From contig OZ024724.1 of NCBI GenBank assembly GCA_964016875.1, positions 7,240,501-7,304,500 of the forward strand: 64,000 nt of DNA, written 5' to 3'. Shown piece by piece: positions 45,147 to 57,685 of the stretch; the stretch's first letter is position 1; every line of letters begins with the position of its first letter. The translations under genes were made by a program, and so were the position numbers. Under the pieces are notes generated by a model. The model saw only the letters and a program-made list of their open reading frames with translations, did not search any database and had not been told where the DNA came from. Source of the DNA: Fallopia convolvulus. Lineage: Eukaryota; Streptophyta; Magnoliopsida; Caryophyllales; Polygonaceae.

Positions 45147-46266
45147 GGGCATGGTTCCGGTGAGGACTACTCTTGTGGTAAGGACAATGCTTAAAATGAG
45201 GATTAATCTCAACCATTAGATTTTACTCCTTTACTATGTATTGAAAGGTTAAGATTTTTTTCAAAAATTATTATCTTTTTTTATTTTTTATTTTTTTATA
45301 TATTTTTAATATTTATTTATTTATTTTTATTATTTTTTTAGATTTTCGAAGATCGGATTTTATAAAAAATGAACTCAAAACACATAAAAATTGAACTTAT
45401 CATAGATAAAAAATAAACTCGTAGAATTTGAAAATTGAACTCCTAACATAAAAAATTGAAATTCTAGTGTATAAAAATGAACTCGTAGTGTATAAAAATT
45501 GAACTGTCATATTAAACGTTTTTAAAGCTTTTTTTTAAACATAATTTTAAAAAAAAGTTAAAAAAAATCGAAAAAATAAATAAAAAATTGAGAAAAAATC
45601 AATTATTTTTTTAGTTATGTGAAAATTGAATTATATGAAAAATGAACTTAAAGCACATATAAATTGAACTTAGCATAGATAAAAAAAATGAACCCGTAGA
45701 ATATAAAATGAACTCATACCATATAGAAAATTCAACTCCTAACATAAAAAAATTGAACTTCTAGTGTATAAATATGAACTCGTATACAAAAATTGAACTG
45801 TCATATTTAACATTTTTAAAGCTTTTTTTAAATAAGAAAATAATTTTAAAAAGGTAAAAAACTGAAATAAAAATTTTGAAAAAATCATTTATTTTTTAAA
45901 TATTTTTTTAGTTATGTGAAAATCGAATTATTTGAAAAATGAACTCAAAGCACATAAAAATTGAACTTAGCATCGATAAAAAAAATGAACTCATAGAATA
46001 TAAAAATTGAACTCATACAATATAGAAAATTGAACTCGTAAAATAAAAAATTGAACTTCTAGTGTATAAAAATGAACTCGTAGTATATAAAAATTGAACT
46101 ACTATATTTAGCATTCTAAAAGCTTTTTTAAGCAAAGAACAAAAAATTAAAAAAAAATCTTGACCATCTAATATATAGTGATAAGATAAATCTAATGGTT
46201 GAGATTGGTCCTCATTTTAAATAAAAGGTCTTATCACAAGAGTGGTCCTCACTTGAACCAAAACCT
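45147..46266. mobile_element. Mutator-like miniature element, 1.12 kb, with target duplication
   Basis: Inverted ends of about 110 bp (45147-45260 and 46157-46266) share gtgaggac, actcttgtg, aaaatgagga and atctcaaccattaga. The 9-bp duplication aaagcacaa is exact at 45138-45146 and 46267-46275. The interior is three ~290-bp units of aattgaact/aatgaactc words. No protein is encoded. Confidence 0.85.
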
Positions 46267-46275
46267 AAAGCACAA

Positions 46276-46929
46276 TTAGTAACAAAATAAAGCACATTCA
46301 TTGTAACATAAAGCACAATCGCTTATAATGCGTGTTTTTTTTTTCAAAAAATTCGATCGTGTCGAATTTCCATTTTAATCTTGTTTTAGTCAGGACCGTC
46401 GGTTTACTCGAGATCCAACGGTTGTAAAAGGTTCTCTATTCTCTTCACAAATATTGTTTTTTATTATCCAATCTCTTATTAATTTATGATATTAATAGGA
46501 TCCTAATTTTGCATAAAAAAAAAATTTAAAAATATATATCTTATTATCTTATCAAATTTTTTATATTTTTAACTGGCCCAAATCAAGACCGGAAAATCTA
46601 TTATCTTAGTGAATTTATTAATTTACCAAGACTAAATTTAGCGATAACTACATATCTACAGTAATCTACTTCCTGCCCATATCCGTTTTCATTTGTCTGA
46701 TTGGGCCCATAAGCCCATCGATCCAGCTTCTATATTGAGCTTTTCAACTATAGCATCATCATCCAGCCCAATACCCAATTCTCATGGTAAAATTTCCAGG
46801 AAAGTAAATCAGAAATATCGCAGTCGAATAATAGATACCTGGAGACTATCAGGGATCAATCATACAATACAACGATTCATGCATCTAAATCATTGAACAA
46901 TTGATCAAATACTAATTCCTAATGTCAAC
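46276..46929. other. Intergenic DNA
   Basis: AT-rich, no gene supported. Confidence 0.5.
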
Positions 46930-47068
46930 AATACCAAATTTATTGGTAGGTTCGATTCTCCACTAGTCTTCTTGAGGTGAGGCAAATGTAAATCTCCTTG
47001 TAAAAGCTCTCTGAGCCCCTGAGTCTTCCCTGTCCCTAAATTTTTTGTATCAAAAAAAAATATCTGTG
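46930..47068 (+). repeat. Possible SINE or LINE 3' tail
   Basis: A pol III B-box-like ggttcgattct lies near 46948. It is followed about 75 bases later by tgagcccctgagtcttccc and then ttttttgtatcaaaaaaaaa. No A-box was found, so it would be 5'-truncated. Confidence 0.3.
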
Positions 47069-47514
47069 GTCGGACTCTACTCAAATAGATTTACTTAGTT
47101 GCTTGTATCAATTTGAGTTGTCCTAATGAATTTATTCAGAAACATATAATATCCAGTTCGCCAATATGCCCCCACGTAGAACCATCTCATTTTCTATGTA
47201 TATAAGTCTTAATCAGGCTTGTGAATTTGTGATCACTGATATGTATTATCATTTATCAGCTTACTCGTTACAAAACGTGAACATAACGAAGGTTGAACAG
47301 TTCAATTTTATATGAGTTGCTCCCAACGAACTATCTATTAATCAGTAATAACGTCCATATCTCATATTAGTCAATGTTTAGCAGCTATGTGCCTATGTTA
47401 CCTCAACGCACTAATAGAACAACGTTTCCATTTTGTGTCGGAAACTCGATGCTCCGACTTCTTGTTCTGTCGGAAAATCGTTTGCTAGTGTAAGAGGGTC
47501 ACCACATAGCATAA
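47069..47514. other. Intergenic DNA 3' of the ARF gene
   Basis: No gene was seen. Confidence 0.5.
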
Positions 47515-47868
47515 TTAAGAAGAAGAAGAAGAAAACGAAGCAGCTGTAAAAGTAACAAATTGAAACCATGATAGAAAATTAGAAAGTACAGCCCCAATGT
47601 ACAGAACCATATCTGAACAGAACAATGCACTCAGGGAGAAACCAACAAACACAGAATAGCCGAGAGAATAAGGAAAGTATTCAGAACTACATAAAACAAA
47701 TATCAATAATATCTGTATCAATATCAGAACCGGAAAGAAAATTGTAAGCCTTGCACAGTATACATAACAGCACTCCACGATACACCAAAGGATTAATACT
47801 ATAGAAAGTATCTATGCTTGGTTCTTCACTGCAACAGGAAATAGCCCACACTTCCAAATGCAGTCTTT

Positions 47869-48924
47869 CTATGCCTGCAAAAGCATTCAAAAGAAGCTCA
47901 ATTATGAATATGCATATCTAAACACTGTGTTATCCATATGTTAATATAAAACTGCAACTATTTGTGTTACCTTGTTTGCAATGTTGTTTGAGAGCCAGTC
48001 CAGACCCTCATAAAGTCCTTCACCAGATGTGGCACATGTGCTCTGGATATACCTACAATTTACAAAAAAAAAAAAAAACTTAGTTAATTTAAAGACCAGA
48101 AGACTTTTTGGTATGAAAGTGCAGAGAGAGAGGTACCAGTGTCGTTGGCGAAGAGAGTGGAGGCCAAGCTTGTCTGTGATCTCAGCAGCATTCATGGCAT
48201 TTGGAAGATCTTGCTTGTTGGCAAACACAAGCAAAACAGCATCCCTCAATTCATCCTGTAGATTCAACAAGGTTGGGTTATATATATGAAAAGACAATGA
48301 ATGATTTATCAAAATTTGTTTTTTTTTTCACATCAAAAGGGCCAATAGATAAGGAAATACCTCATTCAGCATTCTGTGGAGTTCATCCCTAGCTTCAACA
48401 ACACGGTCACGATCATTGCTATCAACCACAAAGATAAGTCCTTGGGTGTTTTGGAAGTAGTGTCTCCACAATGGTCGGATCTGAACTCCCAAGTTCACAA
48501 TACCCAATTAGTACAAAATCAACAATTTTTTGTGGTATTGACACAAACCAAGTAGACATCCATGAAAATTATTCAACAGTGTATTTCAGTATAATTTGAT
48601 GCTTTTTGAGACAAAATAAGTACCTTGTCTTGACCCCCAACATCCCAGACAGTGAAGCTGATGTTCTTGTACTCCACAGTCTCCACATTAAACCCTGACA
48701 TAAAGAGAATTCAGTATAAAGGCATGGAATTGATTGATAAATGAATTTGCCTTTTCAAAACAATAACTGAACTTACCAATGGTTGGAATAGTTGTGACGA
48801 TCTCTCCCAATTTGAGCTTGTACAAGATGGTAGTCTTACCAGCTGCATCGAGACCTACCATAAGTATACGCATCTCTCTCTTAGAGAACAGCCTGCTGAA
48901 GAGTTTCCCGAAAGACAGCCCCAT
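47869..48924 (-). CDS. ARF1: ADP-ribosylation factor, ARF1 class small GTPase
   Basis: Coding exons on the minus strand are 48777-48924, 48624-48694, 48361-48480, 48137-48255, 47971-48052 and 47869-47874. All join in phase to 181 codons plus TAG, exactly the length of plant ARF1. The last exon supplies only the final Ala and the stop. Gly2 (MGLSFGKLF) is the myristoylation site. Nucleotide-binding motifs are GLDAAGKT, WDVGGQDK, NKQD and CATSGEG. ARF1 recruits COPI and clathrin coats at Golgi and post-Golgi membranes and cycles with GEF and GAP proteins. The sequence is near identical to known plant ARF1, so the start and the intron positions are secure. Transcribed 3' sequence probably extends to about 47515. 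No defect was seen. Confidence 0.98.
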
Positions 48925-49610
48925 TTTGTCTGTTTTGAACTAACAACCTGAAATGAGATCAGAAATGCCATCAATATATCAGGAATTACTGATTGCATAT
49001 CACAAGATCTGGGAGCCAAGAATTTCTATAAGAAGAAAAATAGATCCAGGCCTAACATGGATAGATCGATAAGAATCGATTACTTATATTCTCCTAAGGC
49101 AGATCTAGCGATCTGAAAATCAAACAAAAACCGATTTTTTTTTTTCATCTAGCCTTGAATATTAACTTCGACTTTAAAGGATTCTCGAATTTTATACATC
49201 CCTAGTCGATCATCAAAAAAGCACAAACAATTCGACGAATCTGGCTCGAAACAGCTACCTAGCAACAAATTCTACGAGATCTAAGTCATCTAACCCTAAA
49301 TCAACACCAACGCATAATGCCATCATAAAAGCTAAACTCTGAATTCCGATCCAAGCGCTTTACACAAGAATCTTCGGGATAAAAAAAAGAAAAAGAAAAC
49401 AAGAAAAGAGATCCAGATCAGTGCAAAAGAGACATTATCAACATCATTCAAAATCACATAAACACGTACAATTCCACAACCGGCAACAATACGAAATCGA
49501 AAATGAGAAGAGATGAACAAATGAAGAGAGAAAGAGAGATGAACCTGGAGAAAAGAAGAGATCAGATCTGAGAGAAGAAAGAGGAGAGGGCGAATTTAAT
49601 TTGTCGAGGG
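48925..49610 (-). other. ARF1 5' leader with intron
   Basis: An acceptor (tttcag|gttg) at 48948 and a donor (ctccag|gttcat) at 49544 bound a ~597-bp intron in the 5' untranslated region. The first exon would be about 49545-49605. Such leader introns are usual in plant ARF1 genes. Confidence 0.7.
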
Positions 49611-49629
49611 GAGGAGATGCTTCCCACCG

Positions 49630-49639
49630 CTATTTATGC
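49630..49639 (-). promoter_or_regulatory. TATA box of the ARF1 gene
   Basis: The minus strand reads gcataaatag here, about 30 bp before the inferred transcription start near 49600. A C/T-rich leader follows. Confidence 0.55.
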
Positions 49640-50517
49640 TTTGATTCGAGCATGGGTTTGCATTCATACACCATTACGCCTTATTTTTTTATTTTAATTT
49701 TTCAAAACGATAATTTATCGTAAAACAGCCATTTGTATGTATCTTTATACTTTTAGCCGATAAATGTGACATAAAAACACACCGAATATTTGGGCTCCGT
49801 TTACAAGAGATCGCCCATGCCTTACATTGCTATAAGGCATGTTAAAAGGTACATTGATTGTTATAAATAAATAAATAAATAAATAATATTAAATTTATAT
49901 TTTTCATAATGAAATTTCATACATGTGATGATATTTTTTATAAGAAAACAGATTTGAGGTAACAGATAGGTCTAATAACTCGAGAGACCGAGATGAAATT
50001 TGGTAGTCACACAAACCGACAACAAACAATAACGAAAGAGAAACTAACAAAGCCTTATAGCAATGTAACGATATAATCTATGTAAGTTATGTGCGATATA
50101 ATTAAGTTATGTACGAATAAATATATTTTAAGAATTGAGATCAGATGCATTTAGGGTTTAAGGTGCAAAATGTAAGCACCTTACCTCCATTAGAACATCT
50201 TGTATCTATGGCCAAGATTAACACACGCGTTTAAATGAATTTCTAAATTGAGGGGTATTTTCGTTACTTTGCTATTCATTCACCCTCACCTTCTCCTTTC
50301 CCGTTTTACTTTTGTTTACGCTTTTCTCCATTGTTGATATGCTTTTCCAGCTAATTCATTCCCCGATCTAGTTTCTCCCACTTTCAATTCACACTTTTAA
50401 AATAACTTTTCTAATTTAGGTAAAAGTTCATAATTAATATTATTATCTCTTCAACAAACGCTCTCTAAGACACCAAACTTTTCTGGTCGACGGCGAACCT
50501 AAAGGCAATCGAAAGCA
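49640..50517. other. Spacer between ARF1 and the L1; contains a 17-bp inverted repeat
   Basis: ttacattgctataaggc (near 49822) recurs inverted as gccttatagcaatgtaa (near 50053), about 230 bp apart, as in a small miniature element. The L1 5' UTR probably starts within 50210-50517, but its 5' end is not marked. Confidence 0.45.
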
Positions 50518-52186
50518 TGAGTTACACTACACAAAATCCACTACGACTAGAATGAAAGAATCCAGATCCAGAGGATCCTGGAGGGGAGAATAGATCAAGC
50601 AAGAAAGTACGAGTGACAGGGAACGATTCTATGGAACTGGATGGAATGGAATTCCCTCTTCTAGAGGCGGGGAAGGCTAGGGAAGGAATTGCTAGTGGAT
50701 CAGGAAAAATGATGATATCATACAAGGATACTCTCGCATGAACAAGAACCGCAGGGACGGTAACGGAATACAACAATCCTTTTTGGGAGGATAACCCGCT
50801 TGACATGGATCTAGAAGATGATGTTATGACCACGGAAGAGGACCCAAACTGCCCAACTATTCTATTAACTACAAAAGAGAAGAAGAGAATATGAGCACCA
50901 TGGAGGGACGCCATAATAATCAAAGTGCTCGATCGGAATGTAGGATACATCTATCCGAGGAACAGTCTAATGAATAAGTGGAAACCAAGAGGGGAAATGT
51001 TGATGATAGATGTGGGGAATGACTACTATGTAGTGAAGTTCACAAACAATGATGATCTCAGCCATGTGATGACTAGTGGACCCTGGCTTATTGGTGACAG
51101 CTACCTTACAATCTAGAGGTGGCGACTGAATTTCATCGCTGAAGAAGAAGAGATAAAGGTGGTGGCAGCGTGGATTCGTATACCCCAATTATCCATGGAG
51201 TATTTTGATAAGGAGGTGCTTACGCACATCAGAACCAGGTTAGGCCGTGTCTTGAAAATTGACAAGACAACAAGCACAGCTGAAAGGGGTAAATTCACGA
51301 GATTGTGTATCGAAATTGATGTCTCGAGACCACTACTACCAAAATTCCATGTGAATGGAAGAATTTGGAGGGTTCAGTATAAGGGCCTCAGAATGGTTTG
51401 TTTCAAGTGTGGAAAAATCGGACATACAGAGGAAAAATGCTCTCATGACAAACATGAAGAGAATGACATGAACAAAAACAAGTAGAAGATAGAAGACAAG
51501 GAGAATTATGAGGAATGGATGATAGCTAAAAAGCCTGTTAGATCAAGAGCACAAAAGGAGAATTTCAAAAAGGTTGAGCAACATGCAAGTAATGCAGCGA
51601 ACAACACATCTTCCGGAAAGAGCTCCGATGACGGCAAAGAATACCGGCCAAGGCAGCAAGAAGGCAATACAAACCCGGTTCTGGTTAACTCGTCAAAAAA
51701 TGGAAATAATGTTACTGAAACCGGTTTAACGAATCGGGGCTAAAGATTTCAAATCTTGGAGATAGAAGGAGCAAATATGGAAGGAGATGATTCAGGAAAT
51801 AAATCTAAGGATACTAGTAGGAGGTCAGACAACCCGAAAATCAAGGAGAATGGGAAAAAAGAAGAAGAAAAAGGAAGAATAAAAAGGAATTGAATAAGAA
51901 TAAAATCATGGAAAAACACGCTGGCAAAGAGGTTACAAAGAAGATTCTATCAAAGGAATTAGAGAGATTAAAGGAAACGGGGAAGATTTCTTCTAATGCA
52001 GAAAAGACACAATCAAAGGAATTAGAGAAGAATTCCAAAAAAGAGGAAGATTTTCCAAGCTCTAATATGGGGAAACTTTCTGAATATAAGCAGAATGAAA
52101 ATGGAAAAGATAATGAAAATATCTCCATAGAAAATAACAGGAAGAACGTTGAGGTGAATTTAAAGGAAGATAATGGGGGTCAGTAG
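50518..52186 (+). pseudogene. L1 ORF1: DUF4283-like and zinc-knuckle protein (broken)
   Basis: The ATG at 50518 (MSYTTQNPLRLE) opens the frame. TGA stops fall early, in the middle and near 50892, and a TAG lies near 51114. The DUF4283-like segment reads IIIKVLDRNVGYIYPRN, then WKPRGEMLMIDVGNDYYVVKF and SGPWLIGDSYLTI. It continues as VAAWIRIPQLSMEYFD and a CX2CX4HX4C zinc knuckle, CFKCGKIGHTEEKC, near 51400. A Lys/Glu-rich tail in another frame ends at 52186. Several stops occur where related proteins have Arg or Gln (CGA to TGA, CAG to TAG), consistent with methyl-cytosine decay. The protein would bind L1 RNA. Confidence 0.85.
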
Positions 52187-52468
52187 GTACCAAAAACCTT
52201 TCCTCATCCCTGCAGTATCTAAACACTCAAACGACCCCCAGATACCGAACATGAATCAATGGTACTGGATCCTCCCCCGACGATCCCAAGGGTGGGGAGA
52301 ATTCAATTTTGGTCCCCGGAATGGAGAATGATGTTCAGGAGCGACAGAGTTGGAGCTCGGAGGAGAGAAATCGCCTACAAGATGGTGACACCATCATGGG
52401 CTCAAATGATATCTAACGCTCCCTTTGCGTGGATAAGAATGGATAACAACCTCCTACATCTTTTATCC

Positions 52469-55400
52469 ATGATAGTGCCAATTCTGAGAATCATTACTTA
52501 GAATGTCCAAGGAGTGGGGAGCAGGGATTTTCATCTCACTCTGAAAGAGCTCATACGAATTCATGATCCAACCATTCTGGTCTTATTGGAGACAAAGATT
52601 AGCGGTGGAAGAGCTGATGAAGTTTGCAGAATGATAGGCTTTGATGGGGTTATAATATCCGAGGCTCGGGGCTTCCGAGGCGGTATTTGGATCCTATGGC
52701 GGAAGGATAGAGTTAACATTTCTTTGTTCGATATGCATAACCAAGTGGTTACGATCCAAGCTTCCAGGACGGGTGAAGCTGGGTGGCTCCTCTCAGCTAT
52801 TTATGCGAGTCCCCAGCCGACTACAAGAGATCTCTTGTGGCAAAGATTAAAAGACTTCGCATCAACAAATAATGTGCCTTGGCTACTCATGGGAGATTTC
52901 AATGAGACAAAGTCTTTGGAGGAAAGAATCAGAAAATCAGATGAGTTGGCTAGAAGGAGTAATAATTTCAATATGAGGATTGAGGACATGAGCCTGGTGG
53001 ACATGGGTTTCGCAGGTCAACGATTTACTTGGAATCGGGGGCACAATCCCGAAACTTTTTCTGGTGCAAGATTAGACAAGGGATTGTGCAATGTGGAATG
53101 GAGCAGCATGTTTGAGAATGGGACTATCAAACACCTGGAGGCAAATCAGTCAGATCACACCCCCTTCTCTTTGATTCAAGTGGGTTTAGTATGCAAAACC
53201 CGCGAAACAAACCTTTCCGGTTCCAAGCGGCGTTGCTTATGCATAATGAGTTCCAATTTTTCTTAGCCTCGAATTCGGTGAAAGGTGTTGAATTTAACCA
53301 TTCTTTGAGAAATCTTGTGTTGCATTTGGAGGACTAGAATAGGAATGTCTTCGGGAACCTTTTACGGAAAAGGGACCGCCTTTGGAGGAGAATAGAAGGG
53401 GTGCAAAGGAGTATAGGTTTTCGAGCAACTAGAGGGCTGATGGAGTTAGAACGAAGGATGAGGAATCAACTTGATGTCTACTTGGAGCAAATTAATGTCT
53501 TTTGGAAACAAAAGGCGAGATTTGAGGCTTTGGTGGATGGTGATAGAAATACCAGGTTTTTTCATGCGTGTGCGGTTATGAGAAGGAGACAAAACAGAGT
53601 GGATGGCCTAAGAGATCTCAATGGAGAATGGATTTGGAATCAAGAAGTGATGAGGAATCATTTTTCTGATCATTTTCTTCAGCTCTACACGGAAGATAAC
53701 ATGATTGAGGGCCCTTTCGATCTTCAACTTAGTCGATTCCCGACTATTTCGGAGAACGATTTTGGAAACCTCAGCATGCCTTTTTCAGCAAGGGAAGTTA
53801 AGGAAGTTGTGAACAGTATGGGGCCGCTCAAGGCGCCAGGGCTGGACGGCTTCCACGATATATTCTACCAAAAGAATTGGGAGATCGTAAGGGAAGAAGT
53901 CGAGGATGGTGTTCTTGGAATCTTGCATGGAGAAGGTGTTCCCCCCGAAATGAATGAGACTCTCTTGGTCCTTATTCCGAAGGTGGATAACCCGGAAATG
54001 GCTGGCCAATTGAGACCAATAGGTCGTAATGTCACCTTCAAAATGGCGACGAAAGCAATTGCCACAAGATTGAAGAAGATGATAGGTAATATCGTCGCGC
54101 CGAATCAATCAAACTTTGTTCTCGAGAGACAAATCACTGATAATATTGTCATTACACAAGAGGTGATGCACTCAGTAAGATCCAAAAATGGCAAACAGAT
54201 CATGGCAATTAAAATCGATCTTGAGAAGGTGTATGATAGGGTCAGATGGAGTTTTTTGAGAGACACTCTTCAAGAGACCCACATTCCGAGCTCGTTGGTG
54301 CGGGTTATCATGGAATGTGTCTCAACTTGTAGAATGAAAATTCTATGGAACGGAGATATGGGAGTTGCTTTTATACCAAGCCGTGGAATTCGACAAGACG
54401 ATCCTCTCTCGCCTTATCTCTTCGTGTTATGTATGGAGCGGCTCGGACATATAATTGAAGAAGCGGTTGAACTTGGTGCTTGGAAGCCAATCTGTCTCTC
54501 TGAATATGGCCCAAATCTGTCTCACCTTTTATTCGCCGACAACCTCATCTTGTTTGCGGAAGCTAGTGTCGAACAAATGGAGGTTATCAAAGAGTGTTTA
54601 AATAGATATTGTGTAGCATCTGGAGCGAAAATTAACTTCAGCAAATCTACGATATGCTTCTCTAACTCGACACATGCTGTATTGGTTGAAGATATTAGTC
54701 ATGTTGGAGGTATGCAAGCTACTGAGGACCTGAGGCATTACCTGGGTATGCCAATGGCGAAAACGCCTGTCACAAAAAACACATACAAGCATATTCTGGA
54801 TCGTGTTTCCTCAAAGTTAGCTGGATAGAAAGCTAGATTGCTCTCGATGGCGGGGAGGGTGACGCTTGCACAATCTACTCTTGCGAGCGTTCCGTATTAT
54901 TCCATGCAATCAGCTGAACTCCCAAGATATATTTGTGATGAAGTCGAGAAGCGCACTCATGGCTTTATTTGGGGATCAACGGATGAGAAAAGGAAGATGC
55001 ATCTTCTGAATTGGGAAATGGTAAAATAATCAAAAGATGCTAGAGCAAGAGTTATGAGGAGCATGAGACAGGTGAATACGGCTTTCATGACAAAAATGGG
55101 TTACAGAATGCTTAAAGAACCAGAGGCTCTTTGGTCCCGTGTTTTGAGGAATAAGTACTGTAACGGGAGATGTGACCGGGATATGATTTCCAATCATCCA
55201 GGGGCATCTAACTTATGGCAAGGGATTGTGAAGGCTAAGACCCCATTGATGAAAGGATTAAAAACGCAGGTAATGGATGGAATGAGGACGCTTTTCTGGT
55301 TGCATCCTTGGATTACGGAAGAACCGCTCGAGACTCATGATGTTATCCCGGTTGATGATCAGAATCTTGGAAAAATTGTTGTTGAATATTGGGATGGAAA

Positions 55401-56557
55401 TACGTGGAAGTGGTAGGAGTTTCCGCATTTTCTACAGCCAGAGATTCTGAATAAAATCTCGCCAGTTACGCTAAAAGCGAAAGGCGTTGGTGATAACTTT
55501 CCGTGGGGGGCGTCTTCCTCGGGTGAGTTCACACCGAAATCGGCTATCCAAAGTCTCCAATAAGGGAATTTGAGGGATCCTGAGGCAATCTGGAAGAAAA
55601 TATGGAAGATTGAGGCTGTTGAAAGGGTTCGTAACTTTGTTTGGCTGGTGGCTCACGATGCAATCCTTTATAACATGAACAAGGTTCATCGTCACATCAG
55701 TACTGATTCGAGTTGTGGGGTATTTAACGAGAATGAAACAACTTTACATCTCCTTAGAGATTGTAGAAGTGCGAGAGAGGTGTGGTCTGAATTCCTTATT
55801 GATACTAGAATGCATGATTTTCTTGTTGGGGACTTAACAGTGGCTGGAGCTCAACCTCAATAGAACTGATTCTTGGCCTTCGACCTTTGCTTACGACCAA
55901 TGGTGGATATGGAGATGGCGGAATGCGAGGGTATTTGAAAACGAGATGGAAATTCATGGATCCAAGGCTGAATTCATTCTTGATCGATCAAGGGAATATT
56001 GATCCCTTAGTGCTGATACAAGAAGCCGATTGAATACTGGTGTGGGGGAACTTAATTACTGGAAAGCTCCAGAGAGAGGCTGGTTCAAAATCAATTCGGA
56101 TGGATCTTTTCAAGCAGGGGAAGGTTGGATTGGGGCTGGAGGAATCATTAGGGATGAGAATGCAAAATTTGTGAGAGCTTTCATTGTCAAATCTGGTGGG
56201 AATTCAGCTCTAAAGGCAGAGTTAATGGGGATGCTTCAAGGCATCACCATTGGAAATGAGACGAACATGAAGAAAGTGGCAATTGAGGTGGATTCTCTGG
56301 AGGCTGTGAAACTTGTGAAGAATGATGATGATCCGCCAGCTCAGATGCGTGTGCTAGTGGAGAAATTCAAGGCGCTGACTGCTGCCCCAGAATGGACCAT
56401 CACGATCTCACATATCCTAAGACAGGGGAACCAAGCTGCTGACTGGCTTGCAAAGTTCAGCAAATCATGTATGGGGGATTTTATCTTGTTTGAAGAATCT
56501 CCTCAAGGCCTTAACAAGATTTTAGATATGGATAAGAGCCTTAATGATATTATGTAA
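52469..56557 (+). pseudogene. L1 ORF2: endonuclease, reverse transcriptase, zinc finger, RNase H (broken)
   Basis: The endonuclease starts near 52469 with a TAG replacing Trp before NVQGVGSR. It shows LLETKISGGRADE, LLMGDFNE and NQSDHTPF. A frame change near 53190 and a TAG near 53336 precede the RT (53401-54828). The RT shows LKAPGLDGFHDIFYQKNW, KIDLEKVYDRVRW and RQDDPLSPYLF. Its active site is FADN at 54532-54543 instead of FADD. Stops follow at 54826-54828, near 55027 and near 55414, and in the linker. The zinc-finger domain has lost one Cys (SCGVFN). The RNase H (56030-56557) keeps SDGSF, LKAELMG, EVDSLEA and AADWLAKF. ORF2 would nick DNA and prime reverse transcription; this copy cannot. 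Confidence 0.9.
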
Positions 56558-56612
56558 TTCTTTTTTATGATTAAATAAAACAGGCTTTAGCCCTCCTTTA
56601 TTATAAAAAAAC

Positions 56613-57040
56613 CATGGATTTATGTATTTTGGGGGTTTTCGATTTGAGGATTTTTTGTTATTCTCAATTTTGAACTTGATACTCTATTTGGGGTTTTTTC
56701 TATTTTGGGGGTTACGTTTTTTATTTCGGGATCATAGTACTTCAAATTGTATGAATTCAACAATACTGTAGTTTTTTCATTGAATTTCCGTGGCCTTCTA
56801 CTTATTTTTGTGGTTATTTTAATCTGTATGGATTGTCACTCACCCATAAGAGAATAATCTTCTTTATGTGAACCTTTTTTTTTAATAATTGCTAACTAGT
56901 TCTTCTTATTTATCCCTTTTGTCAACTTGTTTCTTTGTTCTAGACTTAATATATCATATGCTGGATTCGATGTTGTTGTAAGGCTTGGCAATGGGGACAT
57001 GATAAAGGTGTTGAACGTCTTGCAAGTTTTTAATTTCTAT
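56613..57040. other. T-rich intergenic DNA
   Basis: No gene was seen. Confidence 0.5.
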
Positions 57041-57650
57041 TGTTCATAAAGTATGAACCGTAATGACATAAATTATGAACCTAGCATATCGAATTATGAA
57101 CCCATATCATTTATGAACTAGAATATTTCATGAATCATATTGATAATTGTTATGAACCTAATCGTATAAAAACATGCACCCACAAAAATCTGATTTATGT
57201 ACTAGATTACGTGACAAAAATAACAAGTATTATGCATTATATTTCTTGAACTTTATTGATAATTATTGTGAACTTAACCTTATAAAGACATGAACAAACA
57301 AAATACCATTTATCAATACATGACACAACACTACTATCATTGTGAATTAAATTTAATGAACCTTATTGACAAGTGTTATGAAGTTAACCATGTAAGGACA
57401 TGAACCAATAAACCAACTTTTATGAACTAAAAGTCATGAACCGTGAGATGAAATATTATGAACATGTGCTTATATGAATATGAACCAAATGAATAAATAT
57501 CATGAACTAAAAGATCTGAACCAGATCAACTAGTATGACTTAACAGACACGAGTTGTAAGATAAACTATCATGAACCTAAGCATATAAAAACATGAACCA
57601 ACAAAATAACTATCATGAACCAAAAGAAATAAATTGTACGAAGAGTTAGC
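57041..57650. repeat. Dispersed repeat with 'tatgaacc' words
   Basis: About 600 bases contain many tatgaacc/atgaacca motifs at irregular spacing. About 57190-57330 matches the reverse complement of 1-219. Confidence 0.65.
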
Positions 57651-57654
57651 CTAT

Positions 57655-57671
57655 GTGGGATTTGAACCCAC
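57655..57671 (-). other. tRNA T-arm-like hairpin with B box
   Basis: The minus strand reads GTGGG TTCAAAT CCCAC: a 5-bp stem and 7-nt loop exactly like a tRNA T-arm, with a B box (GGTTCAAATCC). No matching acceptor or D-arm was found, so it is at most a tRNA or SINE relic cut by the next element. Confidence 0.35.
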
Positions 57672-57685
57672 ATCTATGTGCACAT

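Larger units (their letters stand above)
50518..56612 (+). mobile_element. L1-type LINE, nearly full length, inactive
   Basis: ORF1 (50518-52186), ORF2 (52469-56557) and an A-rich tail near 56612 follow the plant L1 order. Both ORFs carry several stops and frameshifts. No target duplication was identified. Confidence 0.9.
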
